A stretch of DNA of 64,000 bases from UBA6398 sp963660485 (GTDB lineage: Bacteria; Bacteroidota; Bacteroidia; Bacteroidales; Bacteroidaceae): NCBI GenBank assembly GCA_963660485.1, contig CAVKYH010000004.1:62001-126000 (forward strand), read 5' to 3'. The position numbers were made by a program, and so were the translations under genes. Numbering within the stretch: the stretch's first letter is position 1; each line of letters opens with the position of its first letter. Below, one piece after another: positions 34,419 through 42,798 of this stretch. A model generated the notes under the pieces. That model ran no database searches. It worked only from the letters and a program-made list of their open reading frames with translations, and had not been told where the DNA came from.

Positions 34419-35717
34419 ATGCTACTCGAAGAACTTTACAAGATTTATCTTGACCACCCTACGATAACCACCGACAGTCGCGCATGCCCCAAAGATTCCA
34501 TTTTCTTTGCTTTGCGCGGCGAGAACTTCGATGGCAACGTTTATGCCTCAAAGGCTTTGGGCGAGGGGTGCGCTTATGCCGTAATCGACAGGCGCGAATT
34601 TGCAGCCAAAGGCGACGAAAGGTATATTGTGGTTGACGACGCGCTGCAGACTATGCAGGATTTGGCGCGTATGCACCGCGAAAAACTTGCGCTTCCCGTT
34701 ATACAAATCACGGGAACGAACGGCAAGACTACTACAAAGGAACTTGTGTCGGCGGTATTGGCTAAGAAATACCGGGTGCTTCATACCGAGGGAAACTTCA
34801 ACAATCATATCGGTGTGCCAAAGACTTTGCTCCGCCTTACCAAGGAGCATGAAATTGCGGTGATAGAAACCGGGGCGAACCATAAGGGCGAAATCGCGCA
34901 GCTCACGGCTATTGTGCTCCCCGACTACGGAATAATTACGAATGTGGGGCGTGCGCATCTCGAGGGATTCGGTTCTTTCGAAGGCGTGGTGCATACCAAG
35001 GCGGAGCTTTACGATTATTTGCGCCGCAAACAGGGTATGATTTTTCTGAACAATGATTCTGAAATTCTTTGCAGCGTGAGCGAGGGGATAGAAGCCTTCC
35101 GTTATGGAACGAAAGCCGATGCGAGTTTGAACGTATGCGGCGAAATCACTGACTGTAGCCCTTTCCTTTCGTTCAAATGGCAGGGAAAAGGCGGCGAATG
35201 GCATGAGGTGAAAACTAAACTCATCGGTGATTATAATATTGCCAACTTGCTTGCGGCTGTGAGTGCGGGAAAGAAATTCGGAGTGGCTGATGCTGATATC
35301 TGTGCGGCTCTCGAGGAATATACTCCGTCGAACAATAGGTCGCAGCTCAAGCAAACCGAGAAGAACACGCTGATTATAGATGCTTATAATGCCAATCCCA
35401 CGAGCATGCATGCGGCTTTGAAGAATTTTGCCGACCTTCATGCAGCCAACAAGATGGTTATTCTTGGCGAGATGCGCGAGTTGGGCGCGGAGAGTGGGGA
35501 GGAACATCAAAAATTGCTTGATTTCCTTACGCGGGCAGGCTTTGAAAAAGTATGGCTCATCGGTGAATGTTTTGAGGAGATGCGTCCGGCTTTCCCCGTG
35601 TTCCATACTGTAGACGATGTGATTGAGGAAATAAAAACCAATCCGATAAGCGGATACACTATTCTAATCAAAGGAAGCAACAGCAACAAACTGTTCCGTT
35701 TGCCGGAGTTTCTCTGA
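34419..35717 (+). CDS. murF: UDP-N-acetylmuramoyl-tripeptide--D-alanyl-D-alanine ligase
   Basis: A 432-residue Mur ligase adding D-Ala-D-Ala to the UDP-MurNAc tripeptide, the last cytoplasmic step of the peptidoglycan stem peptide. The N-terminal substrate-binding domain starts ITTDSRACPKDSIFFALRG; the ATP P-loop is ITGTNGKTTTKE with Lys103; IETGANHKGEI and the NNRSQ and DAYNANPTSM segments of the Mur ligase C-terminal domains are intact. Usual length. Separated from the dcw cluster and placed after aroB and a lipoprotein gene in the same direction. Confidence 0.96.
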   Translation: MLLEELYKIYLDHPTITTDSRACPKDSIFFALRGENFDGNVYASKALGEGCAYAVIDRREFAAKGDERYIVVDDALQTMQDLARMHREKLALPVIQITGTNGKTTTKELVSAVLAKKYRVLHTEGNFNNHIGVPKTLLRLTKEHEIAVIETGANHKGEIAQLTAIVLPDYGIITNVGRAHLEGFGSFEGVVHTKAELYDYLRRKQGMIFLNNDSEILCSVSEGIEAFRYGTKADASLNVCGEITDCSPFLSFKWQGKGGEWHEVKTKLIGDYNIANLLAAVSAGKKFGVADADICAALEEYTPSNNRSQLKQTEKNTLIIDAYNANPTSMHAALKNFADLHAANKMVILGEMRELGAESGEEHQKLLDFLTRAGFEKVWLIGECFEEMRPAFPVFHTVDDVIEEIKTNPISGYTILIKGSNSNKLFRLPEFL

Positions 35718-35792
35718 AGACGCTGATGCATCGGGAAGAAACACCATGGTGTCATTTCAAAGAAGTCTGATGCCGATGGTTTTCCGGCGGTA

Positions 35793-37250
35793 TCAAAAGT
35801 CCCATTCGTCCTTTTCGGCGCGCTGATTCTGCGGCCAGTTCACAAGATACAGCTTCCCGGTGGTGCGTGTAAAGGCGGTGTAGAGCCAGCGCAGGTAGTT
35901 GACCGAAAGCATGTCGGGCGGAGTAAATCCTTGGTCGAGAAAAACGCGGTTCCATTGCCCTCCCTGCGCTTTGTGGCAGGTTACGGCGTAGGCATACTTT
36001 ATCTGCATGGCATTGTAATGGGGATCTTCGCGAAGTTTCTTCATTTTGGTTCGCCGTGAGCGGTAGTTGGCGTATTTTTCAAGCACAGCATTGTAAAGCC
36101 TCGTCGATTCCTCGTGGGTCAGGGCGGGCGACTCGCTCGTGAGAGTGTCGATAAGCAGGCGCGCGTCGAGTTCCATGTTGTTGTAGTCGGGGAAACTCAG
36201 TGTGGCATCGGTAAAGCGGAATCCTCCCATCTCGTGAAAGTTGAACAGGCGTTCCACCACGGCAATGTCGCCGTTGGCAATGAAATCCACTTCTGCCATC
36301 TCGCGCGAACTGTTAAGCGCGGCGGCTTTTTCTGTCCAGTGGTAATTGTTTTTTGCCACCATTATGCGGTCGCCCACCGTGATTTCCTCATCGCGTTCAT
36401 AGATACGCGCCCTGATTCCCATGTTGTAGATTATCGCACGTTTGTTGGAGCGCGTAACCACTATGGTCTCGTCGCTGCCCACATCGTCGTAGCAGCTTTC
36501 AAGTTCCTCTATTATTTCGCCGCCGTTGATGTAGCGCAAATCATCATAGCCTTCCTGGTGGATTATGGGGAATTCCGTTGGCATGCCCTGCAATATCATG
36601 TTGCGCAGCATCGTTGCATTCGTGAGCACTCCCGTATCTTTTCCCTGCCTCATCACTTGTCGTAGTTCCACTTCCGCCGCGCGCAATCCGTATGTAGTAA
36701 GACAGTCGGCCGAAAGTGCCATGCTGTCGGCCTCGCCCACGGGCGGAAGCTGCGCGGTGTCGCCCACGAGCAAAAGTTTGCAGTTGATGCCGCTGTATAC
36801 AAACTTCACCAAATCGTCTAAAAGGCAGCCCGTGCCGAAGAGACTGTTTCCGCCTTCGTTTGAAATCATTGACGCTTCGTCAACAATGAATATCGCGTTT
36901 TTTCGCTTGTTGAAATTTAGTGTGAACTTGGTATCCTCGCCGTCGAAAGTCTTTTGCCGGTAAATCACCTTGTGTATGGTGTAGGCTTTCTCGCCCGAAT
37001 ATTTGGCGAAAACCTTGGCGGCACGCCCCGTGGGTGCGAGCAAAACGGGCTCCATGCCGTATTGTTTCAAACTCCTCACCAATGCGCTCACGAGCGAAGT
37101 CTTTCCTGTGCCGGCATATCCGCGCAGAATCAGCGCGGCACGGCTCACCGTTGTTTCTACAAAGCGCACCAGCACAGCGAGAACCTTGTATTGTTCCTCG
37201 TTGGGTGTGAACGGAAGATTTTTGGAAAGAAGTGTGAGTATATCGTCCAT
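35793..37250 (-). CDS. RecD/Dda-like superfamily 1B DNA helicase
   Basis: A 485-residue helicase. Walker A is RGYAGTGKTSLVSALV (about residues 43-58), Walker B IFIVDEASMIS (about 120-130), then GDTAQLPPVG (motif III) and the UvrD_C_2-type motif AYAVTCHKAQGGQWNRVFLDQ near the C-terminus with the GGQW-type variant of the VI region. Such SF1B 5'-3' helicases act in replication fork or repair processing. Convergent with murF, 75 bp away. No RecB or RecC partner nearby, so it is not part of a RecBCD complex. Confidence 0.85.
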   Translation of the reverse strand: MDDILTLLSKNLPFTPNEEQYKVLAVLVRFVETTVSRAALILRGYAGTGKTSLVSALVRSLKQYGMEPVLLAPTGRAAKVFAKYSGEKAYTIHKVIYRQKTFDGEDTKFTLNFNKRKNAIFIVDEASMISNEGGNSLFGTGCLLDDLVKFVYSGINCKLLLVGDTAQLPPVGEADSMALSADCLTTYGLRAAEVELRQVMRQGKDTGVLTNATMLRNMILQGMPTEFPIIHQEGYDDLRYINGGEIIEELESCYDDVGSDETIVVTRSNKRAIIYNMGIRARIYERDEEITVGDRIMVAKNNYHWTEKAAALNSSREMAEVDFIANGDIAVVERLFNFHEMGGFRFTDATLSFPDYNNMELDARLLIDTLTSESPALTHEESTRLYNAVLEKYANYRSRRTKMKKLREDPHYNAMQIKYAYAVTCHKAQGGQWNRVFLDQGFTPPDMLSVNYLRWLYTAFTRTTGKLYLVNWPQNQRAEKDEWDF

Positions 37251-37399
37251 AATAAATAAAGCGCAAAGGGTTGTGATGCTTTGCAGACTTCAAAATTACC
37301 ATTTTATTTCGGTAACTGCGGTGGCAGGACTGCTTTTTGCTTAAAAAACATGGCTTAAAACTGCGGCGAAAAGCGTGCTGAAAATTCCCTCTTTACATA

Positions 37400-37494
37400 T
37401 CGCAAAAACAACAAGGCATCTCGTAAAAACTCCGGGCCATGTAATTTAAATTAGATGCGTCGGAATTTAAATTAGGTCTGACCTCGTTTTTGGG
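37400..37494. repeat. Modular 21-bp-period element h
   Basis: In the 416-bp gap between the helicase and the lacZ-like gene. Words: ACAAGGCATCT, CCGGGCCATGT, AGATGCGTCGG, AGGTCTGACCT. Linkers: CGTAAAAACT, AATTTAAATT twice, ending CGTTTTTGGG. The word order reads like the reverse complement of element types d/e at the left edge. The rest of the gap holds the lacZ-like terminator at 37609. Confidence 0.9.
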
Positions 37495-37608
37495 GATATT
37501 TGATGCCGTTTTCTCGGGGTGAAATCAGGCTGTTGTTTCGTCCGGTTTGGAGAGCGCGAAAACGGTTGCGCGTATGGCGAAACTGGTGTGTTTTTGTATG
37601 AAAACGAA

Positions 37609-37641
37609 TTTCGCCACGAAGCAAATGCTCCGTGGCGAAAT
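37609..37641 (-). terminator. Terminator of the lacZ-like gene
   Basis: ATTTCGCCACG pairs perfectly with CGTGGCGAAAT around a 12-nt loop, 26 bases past the stop; the T tract on the minus strand is short (TTCGTTTTC). Confidence 0.7.
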
Positions 37642-37666
37642 ATTTGTGCTTGTATTGCTCGGTTTA

Positions 37667-40600
37667 TCAGTTAGCCGCTGCAATAGGATTGATTACGAAT
37701 GTGAAATCGTGGTCGGCATATGGCATTTGAACCTCGGGCTCCGGCCATTGTCCCCAACTGTCGATACCGCCTACGCCAAACTGACGCTCCTGTATCTTTA
37801 CCACGGTGAATTTGCGCGGTGTGAGGTCGCCGCTGTGGTATTGGTGGGCATATTTGTCGGGACCTCCATCGAGATCTTCCGTGAGATAGTTTAGCGACGA
37901 GCACTCCATAGGAATATTTGAATAGAATTCAAGTCCCGTTCCTTTGTTGGAGAGTACTTTCCACCAGCGAATGTCGGTATGGTTGCCGCTCTCCTGCGGA
38001 CGAACATAGCCCCAATATTGATCAGCCACGTTTTGGTTGTAAACACCTATGCGGTCGCCCCAATGACGGTCGGCATAGTTTTCGCCCGGACCGCGTCCGT
38101 AGTATTGAAGTTTCGAGAATTCCTGCGGCATAACCAACTGCATGCCAAAACGGAACATCATGGGTTTCTCCTTAGCGCTGGGATCTGTGGTAAGTTTCTC
38201 GTTAACTACCAGCTGTCCGTCGGTGCGCAAAGTATAAGTCATCACAAGTTTCGAGGAAACCGTGGGCAATTCATATTCTGCCACCACTTGCTTGGCTTCT
38301 CCCACTTCCTTGCACTCAAACTTCTTGAGATTCATCTGCGGGTCTTTCCAAGCGGCAAATTTAGTCTGCAAATTAGCTCCGTAGTCGTTGTCGGTCGGTG
38401 CACGCCAGAACTCGGGTTTCAGAGAATAGCCCTTCTTGAACGCAGGTGCTTCGTTGATGTCGAGATAGTCAATCCAACCGGTTTTCTTGTTGAAGGTAAC
38501 CGTGGTTTGAGCAGCCTGGAGCGAAAGACATGCGAGCTGTTCTTCTTTCACAACCTTTTCTTCTGCCTGTTTCTTCTTTGACGATGCTGCAACTTCGGCT
38601 TTCGGCATGATTTCGTCAAGCGTCGGGAATTTGTAGCTGCTTATCTCCAATTGCTGACGGGCTACAGAATAGCCGGCATCGAGCAACGGTTCTACGCTCT
38701 TGAGTTTGTAGTCAACGTTGAGCATAACTTCTTTGCCCTTTGTGGACTCTGGAAGCGAATATCCCTTGAGGGAAATTTGTTTTCTCTCTTGCGGATTTAC
38801 ATTCAAAGCCTCTTCGGAACCATTTGCTACGGTCTTGCCTTCGCAAACTACCTCCCAAACCAAACGAACATTCGAAATGTCCTTGAAGAAATTCTCGTTG
38901 TAGATTTCCACAACGCCTTTCTTTAAGTCCACTGGCGTTGTCCAAATGTTTTGCATGAAGTAGCGGTATTCGTTAGCCTCCGGATTCGGTTCGCGGTCGG
39001 GGCGGATAAATCCGTTGCAGTTGAAGTTGTGGTCGGATGCAGGATAACGTCCGTAATCGCCGCCGTAAGTGAAGATTTGTTTCCCTTCTTCGTTGAAACC
39101 ACGAAGCCCCTGGTCAACAAAATCCCAGATATAACCGCCCTGGAAGTTGGGATATTTGCGGATAAGGTCCCAGTATTTTTTGAAGAAACCGCCGCAGTTT
39201 CCCATTGCGTGGGCATATTCACACTGGATAAGAGGACGCGGATCGTTTTTCTCGCAATATGTCTCGCAATCCTTGTAGGGATAATACATGGGGCAGTATA
39301 TGTCGCTCTTTCCGTCCTCCCAAATTGCGCGTTCATAGTGTATCGGGCGCGAAGGATCGTATGCGCGCACATAATCATAGGCTTTCTCGAAGTTGATGCC
39401 GTATCCTGCTTCGTTTCCAAGGCTCCAAACAATAATGCTCGGGTGATTCTTGTAGATTTTAACGTTATGATCGTTGCGTTCGATGTGTGCCTGTTGATAC
39501 GAAAGGTTCTTTGCCAAAGTTTTCTCGCCATAATACATTCCGTGGCTCTCAATGTTTGCTTCGGCTGTGATATATAATCCGTATTTGTCGCACAGTTCGT
39601 ACCAACGGGGATCGTCGGGATAATGACAAGTTCTGACAGCGTTAATATTATGTTCCTTCATGATTTTAATATCTTGGATCATGCGTGAAACAGGAACCAC
39701 ATAGCCGCCGTCGGGGTCTATTTCGTGTCGGTTTGCTCCCTTGATAAGAATAGGCTTTCCGTTTACGAGCAATTGAGAATTCTTGATTTCCACTTTGCGG
39801 AAGCCTGTTTTTTGCGGAATTACCTCGAGTTCTTTGTTACCGTCTACAAGAGTTACGTAAACATCGTAGAGATTTGGCGTTTCTGCCGTCCATTTTAGCG
39901 GATCTTGTATCTCCATCGAAATCGAAAGCTTGCCGTCTGTGCCTACTTTGCCTTCGGTTTCAGTAACTTCGTTCCCGCGTGCATCGCAGAGCTTAATTTT
40001 TACTTTGCAGCCCTTTGCTTTCGGAGCGCTGACCACAACGCTGAGTTTTCCGTCGCGATAATTGTTTGTGAGGTCGGGAGTGAGAAAAACGTCGTCGATA
40101 TGTTTTTTAGGGCGTGCGTAGAAATAAACTTCGCGGGCTATACCAGTGAGGCGCCAGAAGTCCTGGTCTTCAAGATATGAGCCGTCGCACCAACGCATTA
40201 TCTGCATGGCAACAAGATTTTTCTTGCCGGGAACGAGATATTTGGTAACATCGAATTCTGCAGCTGTCTTGCTGTCTTCGCTATATCCCACGAATTTTCC
40301 GTTTACCCATACTTCGAGATTTGAAGTTGCGCTGCCGACGTGGAAATATATGTCGTTGCCTTTCCATGATGCGGGAATTTCAAACTCGCGACGGTATGAA
40401 CCGGTGTAGTTGTTCTTTTCTTCGATATAGGGTGGGTTGGGCTCGAATTGTGTAGCCCAAGCGTAGCCAATATTCTTGTAAGTGGCATCGCCGTATCCGT
40501 GGATTTCAAAAAGTCCGGGCACTTCAAAGTCCACCCATTTTGAATCGTCGAATCCAGGTTGCTGGAAATTGAGCGGACGTTTGTTGTGGTCTTTCACAAA

Positions 40601-40828
40601 ATTGAATTTCCATTTTCCTTCGGCACTCAGATAAAGGTTTGAGGCAGCCTTGTCGGCGCCTTTTGCCAGTTGACTGTTTTCAAAGGCAAAGAAATTCGCG
40701 CGTGATGGTTCTACGTTCACGCGATTCACGCTTGGGTCGAGCCAACGTTCCTTCTTGGCGTTGTCGCCCCATGCAGTTATTGCGGCGAGACAAAGGCACG
40801 CTGCAATGGCTGTCTTTAATTTTTTCAT
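37667..40828 (-). CDS. Secreted LacZ-type beta-galactosidase (GH2)
   Basis: A 1,053-residue, full five-domain LacZ-type enzyme with a signal peptide (about 1-22). Order: jelly-roll (about 45-250), Ig-like domain, TIM barrel (about 365-660), Ig-like linker, and a C-terminal beta-sandwich of the Bgal_small type (about 785-1050). WSLGNEAGYG supplies the acid/base Glu473 and LIQCEYAHAMGN the nucleophile Glu537; HCHYPDDPRWYELCDKYG and EANIESHG are classic LacZ segments. The Lys-rich stretch around 755-770 (SSKKKQAEEKVVKEEQ) is an unusual charged linker. It lies 42 bp after a Rid-like gene and may share its transcript. Confidence 0.95.
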   Translation of the reverse strand: MKKLKTAIAACLCLAAITAWGDNAKKERWLDPSVNRVNVEPSRANFFAFENSQLAKGADKAASNLYLSAEGKWKFNFVKDHNKRPLNFQQPGFDDSKWVDFEVPGLFEIHGYGDATYKNIGYAWATQFEPNPPYIEEKNNYTGSYRREFEIPASWKGNDIYFHVGSATSNLEVWVNGKFVGYSEDSKTAAEFDVTKYLVPGKKNLVAMQIMRWCDGSYLEDQDFWRLTGIAREVYFYARPKKHIDDVFLTPDLTNNYRDGKLSVVVSAPKAKGCKVKIKLCDARGNEVTETEGKVGTDGKLSISMEIQDPLKWTAETPNLYDVYVTLVDGNKELEVIPQKTGFRKVEIKNSQLLVNGKPILIKGANRHEIDPDGGYVVPVSRMIQDIKIMKEHNINAVRTCHYPDDPRWYELCDKYGLYITAEANIESHGMYYGEKTLAKNLSYQQAHIERNDHNVKIYKNHPSIIVWSLGNEAGYGINFEKAYDYVRAYDPSRPIHYERAIWEDGKSDIYCPMYYPYKDCETYCEKNDPRPLIQCEYAHAMGNCGGFFKKYWDLIRKYPNFQGGYIWDFVDQGLRGFNEEGKQIFTYGGDYGRYPASDHNFNCNGFIRPDREPNPEANEYRYFMQNIWTTPVDLKKGVVEIYNENFFKDISNVRLVWEVVCEGKTVANGSEEALNVNPQERKQISLKGYSLPESTKGKEVMLNVDYKLKSVEPLLDAGYSVARQQLEISSYKFPTLDEIMPKAEVAASSKKKQAEEKVVKEEQLACLSLQAAQTTVTFNKKTGWIDYLDINEAPAFKKGYSLKPEFWRAPTDNDYGANLQTKFAAWKDPQMNLKKFECKEVGEAKQVVAEYELPTVSSKLVMTYTLRTDGQLVVNEKLTTDPSAKEKPMMFRFGMQLVMPQEFSKLQYYGRGPGENYADRHWGDRIGVYNQNVADQYWGYVRPQESGNHTDIRWWKVLSNKGTGLEFYSNIPMECSSLNYLTEDLDGGPDKYAHQYHSGDLTPRKFTVVKIQERQFGVGGIDSWGQWPEPEVQMPYADHDFTFVINPIAAAN

Positions 40829-40870
40829 GATGATGTTTTGTTAATGTATTTTGTTTGAAGATATTTTTTC

Positions 40871-41950
40871 TCAGGTAGTTCTCTTTACGGCAATACTCTC
40901 TGCTTCCACAAGCCAGCCCGGTCTGCACACTTTGGCGTGGGTGAATACCATCGGCACATCGGGCAGCAGTTTTTCTGCCACCTTCATCACGCTGTATTTA
41001 TCGGCTGCGTCGCGCAGGTAGAATATCATCATTTTTATATCGTCTGCCGTTGCTCCGTCGTCATTCAACAGAGCTTCGGTGTTTTCAATCAATCTTTCGG
41101 TTTGCTTTGCTGCGTCGTTGAGGTAGATGCATTTGCCGTGTTTGTCGATGCTTGCCGTGCCCGAGATAAGGCTCACCCTGCAATCTCCGGCAGTAAACGC
41201 CGTGCCTCTTTCAAAGGCTACGCCATATTGCGTGGTAGGGTTGAGGTAATCTAGCGCCTGCAGATATTTCACATCGGTATTGCCGCCTTCGCGCGACAGG
41301 AATCCCACGCCTACAATGGCATTAGGGCTTTCGGTGTAGCCGCCTATTCCGGTCGAGGCTATGAAATGGGTGGAACTTGTCAGTCCGTTTTGCGCGAAGA
41401 AGTCGTTTCGTCCCTTTACAACGCCTGCATAGGTGTGGTCGATGTCGCGGCAGAAAAACCATGTGCGCAGAGTGTTGTCCTTTATGGTCATTCCGCGTTC
41501 CGCGAGCAACTTCTTGTGGATTTCAAATGCCTTTACGGTTTGGTCGTGGCCGTCAACGCCTTTCACGTCTTCGTCTGTGAATCTCAGCGATTGGTAAACA
41601 AAGCGGTCGTTGCCCACATTGATGTTCCAACAATTGGGCGACACGCGCTCCACAGTGGAGTCTTTCAGGTAGCATGCCATTATCGTGATTTTTGTATCGT
41701 CCAACGGCGGCTGCTCTACTATAGAAACGGCACAACCCTCTGCAATATTGTTTAATGCATGCTTAATTTGTGGTAATTGGTTGATTACGTCGCTTAGGAA
41801 AACCCTTGCCCAAACAAGTGTCTCGCCGTTTTTTCTGCGGTTGCCGTTTTCTGCTTCAAGATTAGCGAATGCTTTTTCGGCACGCAAGGCAAAACTTCCT
41901 TCTATATCGCCTTTTGCCACAGCGAACATGCTGTGCGGTATGTTGCTCAT
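40871..41950 (-). CDS. Rid/YjgF-like protein with chorismatase-like architecture
   Basis: About 359 residues from the ATG at 41950. An ATG at 41962 sits only 5 bp from a -7-like TATATTTG box (minus strand, 41968-41975), which would make it leaderless. The protein appears to contain two Rid/YjgF-type folds: one around residues 130-240 with RTWFFCRDIDHTY and KGRNDFF, and one at 240-355 with a typical Rid strand pattern (MMIFYLRDAADKYSV, then PMVFTHAKVCRPGWLVEAE). Two fused Rid-like domains with an internal RTW and a GRN motif resemble the chorismatase/FkbO-XanB2 group, which acts on chorismate. Activity is inference; it could be a simple Rid enamine deaminase relative. It precedes the lacZ-like gene by 42 bp. 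Confidence 0.6.
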   Translation of the reverse strand: MSNIPHSMFAVAKGDIEGSFALRAEKAFANLEAENGNRRKNGETLVWARVFLSDVINQLPQIKHALNNIAEGCAVSIVEQPPLDDTKITIMACYLKDSTVERVSPNCWNINVGNDRFVYQSLRFTDEDVKGVDGHDQTVKAFEIHKKLLAERGMTIKDNTLRTWFFCRDIDHTYAGVVKGRNDFFAQNGLTSSTHFIASTGIGGYTESPNAIVGVGFLSREGGNTDVKYLQALDYLNPTTQYGVAFERGTAFTAGDCRVSLISGTASIDKHGKCIYLNDAAKQTERLIENTEALLNDDGATADDIKMMIFYLRDAADKYSVMKVAEKLLPDVPMVFTHAKVCRPGWLVEAESIAVKRTT

Positions 41951-42126
41951 TCCTTTTTTCATATATGCAAATATACTACTTTAAAGTTTTTCTCCCTTTC
42001 GTGTTTTGCCTTAATATGAAAAAAGCGGAAAAAATACCCTTTTGTAGTGAGAAAATCCCTTTACGGCAATATTTCCGGCGATGATTTCATGCCGCAAAAT
42101 GTACGTAAAAAACATTCTCGGTTTAT

Positions 42127-42222
42127 GCAAAAAACGATGTCAGACATAATTCAAACGATGTCAGACATTATTTAAATTATATCAGACATTGTTTTTGCAA
42201 TATCGCATGTAGTAAAAACGGC
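42127..42222. repeat. Modular 21-bp-period element i
   Basis: In the 410-bp divergent gap between the Rid-like gene and the SRP RNA gene. Words: ATGTCAGACAT twice, ATATCAGACAT, ATATCGCATGT. Linkers: AATTCAAACG, TATTTAAATT, TGTTTTTGCA, ending AGTAAAAACG. Together with a and c it forms the TCTGA/TCAGA sub-type. Confidence 0.88.
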
Positions 42223-42301
42223 TTGTAGAAGGTGTGTTTTGGGCAAGGCGACGAAAAAAAAACAGAAAAGCGAATTTTTACGAAAGAAAAAGCAGGGAAA
42301 A

Positions 42302-42333
42302 TTTGGCTGTTTGAAATAAACCCCTTACTTTTG
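42302..42333 (+). promoter_or_regulatory. Promoter of the SRP RNA / tRNA-Thr transcript
   Basis: TTTG (42302-42305), 20 bp, TACTTTTG (42326-42333): a good Bacteroidetes match, with transcription expected near 42340, about 20 nt before the SRP RNA helix begins. Confidence 0.65.
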
Positions 42334-42360
42334 CACCGCATTTCGCAGAAAGCAGCACAC

Positions 42361-42457
42361 GGGTAAGTGCTGCACGGCTAGCTCCCTCTGAATCCTCCAG
42401 GGCGTGATTGCAGCAAAGGTAGGCTGGTTGTAGCGGCGCGATGCAGTGAGCTTACCC
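42361..42457 (+). ncRNA. ffs: Signal recognition particle RNA (bacterial small type)
   Basis: The ends GGGTAAG (42361-42367) and CTTACCC (42451-42457) are perfectly complementary and close a long hairpin of about 97 nt. The apical part contains CCAGGGC-GTGA-TTGCAGCAAAGG: the asymmetric loop with AGG on one side and AGCA on the other, capped by a GNRA tetraloop, is the Ffh-binding site of SRP RNA helix 8. There is no Alu domain, so it is the short 4.5S-type. It guides ribosomes with membrane-bound nascent chains to FtsY. Only 4 nt separate it from tRNA-Thr, and no terminator lies between. Confidence 0.82.
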
Positions 42458-42461
42458 ACCC

Positions 42462-42535
42462 GCCTCTTTAGCTCAGTTGGCCAGAGCACGTGATTTGTAA
42501 TCTCGGGGTCGTTGGTTCGAATCCGACAAGAGGCT
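42462..42535 (+). tRNA. tRNA-Thr (anticodon TGT)
   Basis: A 74-nt cloverleaf: acceptor GCCTCTT with AAGAGGC plus discriminator T, D-arm GCTC/GAGC, anticodon loop TTTGTAA with anticodon TGT at 42496-42498, T-arm GTTGG/CCGAC with TTCGAAT loop. No CCA is encoded. The anticodon stem CGTGA/TCTCG contains a T-T mismatch at its third pair, a small oddity. It follows SRP RNA by 4 nt and is closed by a strong terminator. Confidence 0.96.
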
Positions 42536-42546
42536 CAAAACAACGG

Positions 42547-42584
42547 GAAACATCTTCTTGATTTTAGAAGATGTTTCTTTTTTG
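42547..42584 (+). terminator. Terminator of the SRP RNA / tRNA-Thr transcript
   Basis: GAAACATCTTCT pairs perfectly with AGAAGATGTTTC around TGATTTT, followed by TTTTTT, 11 bp after the tRNA. Confidence 0.9.
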
Positions 42585-42798
42585 TTGCAAATAGGTTTTT
42601 CTCTGTAAAACATTTTTCCAATTATCACGATTTTTATACTTTTGCAATAATTCTAAGCTAGAATAGAAGCAAACGCTGCGTGAAAAGCGGCGAAAGAGCG
42701 GTTTTGTTTAATATTTGCGTAAAAAGATTTCTCAAAGCCAAGCTTGAAAACGAGGCGGCGAGGAAAACGCAAAACGAATAATATAAAGACACTGGGAA

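Noticed and set aside
35740..35760. CACCATGGTG palindrome between murF and the helicase gene as a terminator
   Set aside because: The stem is only 5 bp without loop or T tract, so it does not support a terminator call.
42462..42535. Integration site at tRNA-Thr
   Set aside because: No integrase, no partial tRNA copy and no compositional change follows; a plain terminator closes the transcript.
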